A DNA stretch of 9,300 nt, taken from contig CAMLKF010000067.1 of assembly GCA_946480575.1 (NCBI GenBank), forward strand, positions 1 to 9,300, written 5' to 3'. This DNA is from an uncultured Nitrososphaera sp. (GTDB taxonomy: Archaea; Thermoproteota; Nitrososphaeria; Nitrososphaerales; Nitrososphaeraceae). This document shows, piece by piece, positions 5,457 through 9,300 of this stretch (its first letter is position 1; each line of letters begins with the position of its first letter). Under the pieces are notes generated by a model. That model did no database searches and was not told the DNA's origin. It saw only the letters and a program-made list of their open reading frames with translations. The position numbers were made by a program, and so were the translations under genes.

Positions 5457-5471
5457 AAAGGAAATGCGGCG
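5457..5471 (+). repeat. 15-bp direct repeat, right copy
   Basis: This copy is identical to 4354-4368 and lies just beyond the degraded N-terminal end of the methylase remnant. Confidence 0.5.
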
Positions 5472-5536
5472 TAGTGTAGTACTCACTAGTTTATCTCTTT
5501 AGCCAACAATCCACACCTGCGGCATATGAAAGTCAT

Positions 5537-6360
5537 GTGAAATTTTATATTGGCTGTCTCAATACTCAACCTCCCCCGGGTATTACTATTAACTGTGGAC
5601 CATCTCCTAAACCACCTGACCCGGTTCAACCTTTGGATTGTAATGAACTTCAATCTTGTCCTACTAGTGCCACCGTTAGTCCACCTAAAGACCCTAGGAA
5701 ACTTGAATGTGGGTACGAACCATATAATTGTCCATTGAAGACTATGTGTAATGGAAAGCGTTGCGAAGTTGTCGATTGTGGAATGGGAACATGTCCAATT
5801 TGTCCTCCAGGATTCAGAAACCTTCTCATCAAAGCCTGGTGCTCGTATAAGTGTTATCCTTCTGGGAGGTAATTATTTTCATACCAGCAATTGGAAGATT
5901 ACAACCCTAATGAAGGTGGCACCATTGTCGGAGAATGCGAGTCTGGTGGCGAAATTTCCTTCGCCTGCCCCGAACTGGCCATCGCCGGTACCTACATCGA
6001 TTATAACACCTGCAGGCACGTCACCATTGACACCTGGATAAACTGGGTACGCACACCGCGAGGAGTGGATATACCCAACGGTGTAGTCATAGACTCGAGA
6101 ATGATAGACTCAGGAACGGTCATCGTAGACTTTCAAGGTAATGTACCAGAACGGACTAGTAGCCACATAGAACTCAAAATAGACAACGGACCATACACGC
6201 CGGTAACCTCGCCGCGGAACCATCACAGAGAATCAAAGTCAAGCTATCGGAACTGGAAATAGACGCTAAACTTTGGAAGGCATTCCAAGAGTTGACTTAA
6301 GGCAGGGATGACGTGATTGCTGAAGTCGCTGCAAATGTGTTTCTTGTAGCAAGTGCTTGA
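5537..6360 (+). pseudogene. Interrupted cysteine-rich gene, unrecognised
   Basis: The first part (5537-5872, GTG start, 111 codons) is Pro- and Cys-rich (TINCGPSPKPPDP, CGYEPYNCPLKTMCNGKRC, CPICPPGF). It ends at TAA 5870-5872. The same frame then reopens from a TTG at 5891 to TAG at 6262, with a protein-like sequence that still contains Cys (GECESGGEISFACPELAIAG, INWVRTPRGVDIP, GTVIVDFQGNVPE). Around 6205-6225 the sense moves to another frame reading RIKVKLSELEIDAKLWKAFQ, which stops at TAA 6298-6300 and again continues as DDVIAEVAANVFLVASA to TGA 6360. One decayed gene, or remnants of two, is the simplest reading. No signal peptide is visible at the GTG, and the frame is open back to 5480 with no better start. 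I do not recognise a family. Confidence 0.5.
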
Positions 6361-6368
6361 CTCCACTC

Positions 6369-6420
6369 TGAGGCAGCAAAGTAAAAGAATATTTGACATC
6401 GCAAATGATGCCCTGCCTCA
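6369..6420. repeat. 8-bp inverted repeat at the end of the MEDS-like gene
   Basis: TGAGGCAG (6369-6376) and CTGCCTCA (6413-6420) are exact reverse complements with a 36-nt loop. They lie just past the stop of the minus-strand gene at 6442, and on that strand the loop contains TTCTTTTAC. It may mark the transcript end. Confidence 0.35.
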
Positions 6421-6441
6421 TCATCCACTACTGATATTCAT

Positions 6442-7020
6442 TTACTTGCTTATAGCTGAAATTGTCAGGCTATGTAGTTCTGAAAGTTGTTGTTTGTTTC
6501 GCATAAAAGTCTCTTGTCCAAGTACGATATTTGGATGTGGACATACCACAGTGATATTGACATTTCTGTCTAGCCATTCAGAGTAAGTGTTATGCCACCA
6601 TCTTTCAACAATAATGCATTCATCAAACTTTTCATTTCTAGAGAGCTGATCTGCACAGTCAGCGACGACAGTAGCCTTTCTCCTCTTGCCTGCAGCAATT
6701 CGTTCTTTGAGTATTGCTTCAAGCATAGCCTTCAGGTCATAGAAAGGCTCCAAATTGGCACTTAAGGCCCGCTGATAAAATAAATGCAGATTTACGACTA
6801 GCAAGTTACCTTGTTCCAAATGCCTCCTATAGTGTCGAATCTTTGAAGTAATTCTCTTCATATGTCTTGTGTCTTTTACATTGACGGAAGCATAGAGTGC
6901 AAATTGTCCTTCTTCCAAGGCTTTGTTGATATAATTTATTGCAGCGCCATCGCGGGCACCATCGGTTTCGTATAATAGCATAAGATGCTGAGAAGATAAT
7001 TTGTCAGCCTTTATTGGCAT
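6442..7020 (-). CDS. MEDS-like sensory/regulatory protein
   Basis: The protein is 192 aa, cytosolic and without membrane segments. The opening HLMLLYETDGARDGAAINYI, followed by KALEEGQFALYASVN, is the pattern of MEDS domains (DcmR sensory domain) and related RecA-fold proteins that are abundant in Nitrososphaera-type archaea. Later blocks are LEQGNLLVVNLHLFYQRAL, FYDLKAMLEAI, KATVVADCADQLS, FDECIIVERWW and ITVVCPHPN. No Walker A lysine motif is seen, so ATP hydrolysis is not expected. Such proteins are thought to sense a ligand or partner in signalling. It is the last gene of a minus-strand group with the RHH regulator and sits next to a receiver cassette, which fits signalling. Its own TATA element lies ~42 bp upstream. 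Confidence 0.6.
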   Translation of the reverse strand: MPIKADKLSSQHLMLLYETDGARDGAAINYINKALEEGQFALYASVNVKDTRHMKRITSKIRHYRRHLEQGNLLVVNLHLFYQRALSANLEPFYDLKAMLEAILKERIAAGKRRKATVVADCADQLSRNEKFDECIIVERWWHNTYSEWLDRNVNITVVCPHPNIVLGQETFMRNKQQLSELHSLTISAISK

Positions 7021-7057
7021 TGCAACATCTACGAGGGACTGCCTAATAATCCATTGT

Positions 7058-7066
7058 ATTATATAG
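7058..7066 (-). promoter_or_regulatory. Putative TATA element of the MEDS-like gene
   Basis: On the minus strand CTATATAAT (within TTCTATATAATAC) is centred about 42 bp ahead of the ATG at 7020, giving a leader near 18 nt. It overlaps the 3' end of the 33-aa ORF. Confidence 0.45.
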
Positions 7067-7160
7067 AATAAGGATAGTCTCCTGCTTTGGCTTTTGCTAT
7101 CTTATCGTTCATTGAATTGTCACTTCCAGCTCGTCCTGAGGTTCTATGCTTAGCTGACAT
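7059..7160 (-). CDS. Possible 33-aa basic ORF
   Basis: On the minus strand an ATG at 7160 opens 33 codons: MSAKHRTSGRAGSDNS, then MNDKIAKAKAGDYPYSI and TAA. The frame is open a further 16 codons upstream (WRFLLAQAGTRL just before the ATG). The product would be basic and soluble. It lies between two same-strand genes, 66 nt after the RHH stop and 38 nt before the MEDS-like start, so it could be cotranscribed. I do not recognise it. Without this ORF the 7021-7226 gap has no other content apart from the TATA box. Confidence 0.3.
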   Translation of the reverse strand: MSAKHRTSGRAGSDNSMNDKIAKAKAGDYPYSI

Positions 7161-7226
7161 GAGCCGGGTACCTGCTTGGGCTAGTAGGAAACGCCATTTT
7201 GGCTATGAGGCTGGGGTTGAGCCTTG

Positions 7227-7781
7227 TTAAATCTCTACGTTGAATCTCACTGTATTATCAGTTGATTCAAAGTCTGCCCATTTCGCCCCTATATCTGAAA
7301 ATACAAACTTGAGGATGTCAGCTATGTAAATAGACCACCTTTTTCCCATGTCATGCTGAATCACAAATGAGTTGGTTCTATCAACAATATCGTGGCGATA
7401 TTCAAATCCGGAGACTCTAGCCCAGGATTCTATAAAGTCAATAAAGGCTGAGGGGTCATAGCGCTTTTTCATTAAAAGCACTGTGTCTTTCATCTCGTTC
7501 TTTGCAATGTATTCAGACAACCTGTGGATCTCATCTTCAGATAACCTATCCATCATCCGGATTAGTAGGGACTTGTGAAAAGACACCATCCCTGCTCTGG
7601 CTGACAATGAACCATACTCTGTATGTGCCTTGAATATCTGGGTTGCAAGGGTATTCAGGCTTATTCTTTTGTGCTCTGATTCTTTTCTCAAATCATCGAG
7701 CATATCAGCACCAAATCTAAGGGTGACACTGCCTGACTTGGCCGAAATTGGTTTTGAAGAAGCTTGTTCTATGCTCCCCAA
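7227..7781 (-). CDS. Ribbon-helix-helix type regulator with C-terminal domain
   Basis: The 184-aa protein starts at a TTG; an in-frame TGA lies eight codons upstream and no ATG precedes the DNA-binding part. Residues ~17-55 look like a CopG-type ribbon-helix-helix: strand GSVTLRFGAD, helix MLDDLRKESEHKRI, turn SLN, helix TLATQIFKAHTEY. The rest is a larger domain with LSEDEIHRLSEYIAKNEM, a middle YDPSAFIDFIESW and an end FVIQHDMGKRWSIYIADIL then STDNTVRFNVEI. This layout recurs in a thaumarchaeal family of unknown role. Expected action is as a DNA-binding dimer on palindromic sites. A perfect CTTTGC-GT-GCAAAG dyad overlaps its promoter, so self-regulation is plausible. It is transcribed away from the receiver cassette. 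Confidence 0.65.
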   Translation of the reverse strand: MGSIEQASSKPISAKSGSVTLRFGADMLDDLRKESEHKRISLNTLATQIFKAHTEYGSLSARAGMVSFHKSLLIRMMDRLSEDEIHRLSEYIAKNEMKDTVLLMKKRYDPSAFIDFIESWARVSGFEYRHDIVDRTNSFVIQHDMGKRWSIYIADILKFVFSDIGAKWADFESTDNTVRFNVEI

Positions 7782-7815
7782 GTGCTTTTCGAGTATCTCT
7801 ATAAATCAACGCCCT

Positions 7816-7824
7816 AATATACTT
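7816..7824 (-). promoter_or_regulatory. TATA element of the RHH regulator gene
   Basis: On the minus strand AAGTATATTAG is centred about 38 bp ahead of the TTG at 7781, giving a leader near 12 nt. It overlaps the dyad at 7822-7835. Confidence 0.45.
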
Positions 7825-7835
7825 TGCGTGCAAAG
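7822..7835. promoter_or_regulatory. Operator-like dyad CTTTGC-GT-GCAAAG
   Basis: This is a perfect 6+6 inverted repeat with a 2-bp centre. It overlaps the upstream edge of the TATA box of the RHH gene and lies in the divergent region shared with the receiver gene. Its size and position suit a dimeric repressor. Confidence 0.45.
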
Positions 7836-7938
7836 CAATCATTTACTTGCAGATTTATAATCTTCTTGCATTGCGTCTATCTTGGATTAGTGATGCGTAA
7901 AAGTTGCAAAGCTGTTTGTTGCCTGCAGAAAATTCCAC

Positions 7939-7948
7939 CTATAGATAT
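7939..7948 (+). promoter_or_regulatory. TATA box of the receiver gene
   Basis: CTATAGATAT is centred 27 bp ahead of the ATG at 7971. It predicts a leaderless transcript and argues against the longer frame open from 7824. Confidence 0.5.
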
Positions 7949-7970
7949 AGAAGTACTGTCTATTCATGGC

Positions 7971-8384
7971 ATGCAGGTACAATCAAAATCCAGAAACGAA
8001 CAGGACAAGAAATTATTATCCATACTAATTGTTGATGACGAGCCAGACATCTTGAAGATATTTAAGAAGTCAATTGAGATGTCTGGCCACTCTAGCTATG
8101 GATTTGTAAATCCTTCTGCGGCGCTAGAGCATTTTCGGCAGAATCCGAAAGCTTATGATGTCATAATAAGCGACATTCGCATGCCTAAATTATCAGGGTT
8201 TGAGCTTGTCCGTGAAATAAGGAACTTGAATGGAAATGTTAGGATCGTTTTGATGACTTCATTTGAAATTAGCATGGAAGAATTTCAGAAAGTCATGCCT
8301 TCTTTGAAGATAGACGCTCTGGTGGAAAAATCGACAAGCCTAGCAAAACTAAGGGAAATTATCGAACTGCCAACAGGAAAATAA
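7971..8384 (+). CDS. Stand-alone response-regulator receiver (CheY-like)
   Basis: From the ATG at 7971 the product is 137 aa, one receiver domain with a short charged N-terminus. The acidic pair D22-D23 (ILIVDDEPD), the phospho-acceptor D68 (VIISDIRMP), the switch T96 (VLMTSFE) and the conserved K120 (ALVEKST) are all present, so it should be phosphorylated by a histidine kinase. No output domain follows, so the signal must pass through a partner. The frame opens at 7824, but the extra 49 residues are Cys-rich and not receiver-like, and the TATA box at 7939 fits 7971. A zinc-finger ORF starts 2 nt after its stop. No kinase is in the window. Confidence 0.88.
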   Translation: MQVQSKSRNEQDKKLLSILIVDDEPDILKIFKKSIEMSGHSSYGFVNPSAALEHFRQNPKAYDVIISDIRMPKLSGFELVREIRNLNGNVRIVLMTSFEISMEEFQKVMPSLKIDALVEKSTSLAKLREIIELPTGK

Positions 8385-8386
8385 CT

Positions 8387-8602
8387 GTGGGGCAAGCCAG
8401 AATGCGTAAAAAAGTATCGAACACTTCGGATATCTGCCAGCTATGCTATCAAAGAGTCCCCACAAAATTCCATCTGAGCCATCTCTTGGAATATCATAGA
8501 ATCGAGCTTGATGCAATAAGCAGAGCTGAACCTCTAAAAACATGGTTCGCGACCAAAGCACCACACGAACTGCTAGTAGAGAAAGTTAGTCTTAGCGCTT
8601 GA
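8387..8602 (+). CDS. Small C2H2-type zinc-finger protein
   Basis: The protein is 71 aa from the GTG at 8387, or 66 aa from the ATG at 8402. Residues C17, C20, H32 and H37 form C-x2-C-x11-H-x4-H (ICQLCYQRV ... HLSHLLEYH), very near the classical C2H2 finger; H29 is an extra histidine. A basic MRKKVS precedes it and a helical tail follows. The role is probably nucleic-acid or protein binding. The start lies 2 nt after the receiver stop, and the stop TGA overlaps the TTG of the next ORF, so it is cotranscribed with both. It may be the output partner of the receiver, which lacks one; that is inference. Confidence 0.7.
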   Translation: MGQARMRKKVSNTSDICQLCYQRVPTKFHLSHLLEYHRIELDAISRAEPLKTWFATKAPHELLVEKVSLSA

Positions 8603-8769
8603 AATACTATAAAGATAAATCCAGCGGCGCGAGCATCCTGCGTGAGCTCGGGAAAGCGGGGGAGCATTATGCGCTGGCGCTTGTTGCAGCAATAATAGGC
8701 AGAGCATCATCATCATCATCAACATTAACACCGGCAGAATATGTTACAGGTCAAGCAGGGGAGAAGTGA
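8599..8769 (+). CDS. 56-aa ORF with a five-serine codon run, unrecognised
   Basis: A TTG at 8599 overlaps the preceding stop (TTGA) and opens 56 codons; the same frame is closed upstream by TAG at 8593. The sequence reads YYKDKSSGASILRELGKAG, EHYALALVAAIIGRA, then five TCA codons (8707-8721) and TPAEYVTGQAGEK. The N-terminal half looks like amphipathic helix with a short hydrophobic segment, too short for a certain membrane span. Its TGA overlaps the GTG of the next ORF (GTGA). The two 4-nt overlaps are the main evidence that it is real. No family was recognised. Confidence 0.5.
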   Translation: MKYYKDKSSGASILRELGKAGEHYALALVAAIIGRASSSSSTLTPAEYVTGQAGEK

Positions 8770-9122
8770 GAATGGTCACAGTCACAGAGATGCCAAGTTG
8801 GGTTCAAAGTACGCCAGATTTCGTAAGATATTTTCTCGAATCGAACTACTACTACTACTACAACAACATGTGCGGATCAGAAAAAACAGAATCGAGACAT
8901 GACGCTGTTCTTTGTCATGTTGAGAGACACCGACAACGAGCCAGACGATTTACAACACATCAGGAAAATATTTACCTAGTTGAATTTAGCGCTGAATATG
9001 AGGACGTAGGTAGCCAGCGCGAGACCGCTATATTCTTCTATGAAGAAGACCACGATAACAGCAAGAAGTATGGCTACGTGCTCTTTGAGGATGCACTGAA
9101 GGACTTGATAGAAATTGATTGA
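8766..9122 (+). CDS. 118-aa hypothetical with a five-tyrosine codon run
   Basis: It begins at GTG 8766, overlapping the previous stop by 4 nt; an ATG two codons later (8772) is the alternative. Five TAC codons at 8847-8861 followed by two AAC make SNYYYYYNNM. A basic His/Arg patch follows (CHVERHRQRARRF). The C-terminal half is acidic and beta-like (NIYLVEFSAEYEDVG, TAIFFYEEDHD, YGYVLFEDALKDLIEID). There is no signal peptide or membrane segment and I do not recognise it. It is the last clear member of the receiver cassette. Past its TGA the same frame stays open for 32 more codons, so it may once have been longer. Confidence 0.55.
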   Translation: MRMVTVTEMPSWVQSTPDFVRYFLESNYYYYYNNMCGSEKTESRHDAVLCHVERHRQRARRFTTHQENIYLVEFSAEYEDVGSQRETAIFFYEEDHDNSKKYGYVLFEDALKDLIEID

Positions 9123-9221
9123 CTAGCAACAACAATAACAACAACTGTTCCATCAATAATACTGCCAGAAGAAGGTGGTGGTGGTGGTGGCAGTAACACA
9201 ACCGCTAGTAATAATAACTAG
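9123..9221 (+). other. In-frame low-complexity extension after the 118-aa ORF
   Basis: Beyond TGA 9120-9122 the same frame gives 32 open codons (LATTITTTVPSIILPEEG, six Gly, SNTTASNNN) to TAG 9219-9221. The (GGT)5GGC run is at 9174-9191. This reads like a linker or tail of a secreted or multidomain protein and not like random sequence, but no start codon begins it in a convincing way. It could be former coding sequence cut off by the TGA, or simple repeat. Confidence 0.35.
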
Positions 9222-9300
9222 AGGGTCGCTGCCGCTGCTGCCGCCCCACCAATGTGTTTTTTATTACTGTAGAACTTTTCGTAGACCCAACTATCACATT
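9218..9300 (-). CDS. C-terminal end of a gene entering from the right edge
   Basis: On the minus strand one frame from 9298 reads CDSWVYEKFYSNKKHIGG, six Ala, TL and then TAG at 9220-9218. The dense aromatic and charged first part looks like true coding sequence, and the alanine run is made of GCG/GCA codons. Only 26 residues are visible, so no family can be named. Its stop lies in a CTAG that also carries a TAG on the plus strand, so it converges with the receiver cassette. Confidence 0.45.
   Translation of the reverse strand, partial: CDSWVYEKFYSNKKHIGGAAAAAATL

Noticed and set aside
6353..6586. 77-codon plus-strand ORF across the end of the MEDS-like gene
   Set aside because: It is antisense to a better-supported coding region and has a Leu/Ser-rich translation without domain.
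7824..7970. N-terminal extension of the receiver
   Set aside because: The extra residues are not receiver-like, and the promoter at 7939 lies inside this stretch, so the start at 7971 is preferred.

Overview
The window looks like a stretch of chromosome from a soil-type ammonia-oxidising archaeon close to Nitrososphaera (Nitrososphaerota/Thaumarchaeota). The basis is family content and promoter style, not a database match. There is a secreted PsbP-like protein, an MTH1187-type thiamine-binding protein, a small Rieske ferredoxin, a MEDS-like protein, a ribbon-helix-helix regulator, and a stand-alone receiver beside a small C2H2 zinc-finger protein. Several genes have an archaeal TATA element 25-31 bp ahead of the start codon, which predicts leaderless mRNAs.

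Layout. Positions 1-1900 hold the start of an exported protein that runs off the left edge (minus), a possible 42-aa ORF, a PsbP-like lipoprotein-sized secreted protein (plus) and an unrecognised 120-aa protein (minus). Positions 1900-2414 are non-coding, with alternating purine/pyrimidine tracts and a cluster of GGGATCCC-type palindromes. Positions 2415-4283 are ordinary chromosome: a SAM-dependent methyltransferase (minus), the thiamine-binding protein (plus) and the Rieske protein (minus).

Positions 4284-6441 are the unusual part. No intact gene is convincing there. A 15-bp direct repeat (4354 and 5457) encloses three things: an eight-unit array of 33-36 bp repeats built from two alternating motifs, a GCCNN pentanucleotide repeat behind a strong TATA box with RNA-like hairpins, and a decayed minus-strand remnant of a phage-type DNA N6-adenine methyltransferase. 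Immediately after it lies a broken cysteine-rich reading frame with an in-frame stop, a frame change and a further stop. I read this as the scar of a mobile or viral element, but integration itself is inference.

Positions 6442-7781 hold three minus-strand ORFs in the order RHH regulator, 33-aa ORF, MEDS-like protein, headed by a promoter with an operator-like dyad. Positions 7971-9122 hold a very compact plus-strand set: receiver, zinc finger, 56-aa ORF and 118-aa ORF. The first junction has a 2-nt gap and the next two are 4-nt stop/start overlaps, so these four are probably made together as a small signalling cassette. The last two ORFs carry runs of identical codons. The C-terminus of another minus-strand gene enters from the right edge and its stop codon falls in a CTAG shared with a plus-strand reading frame.
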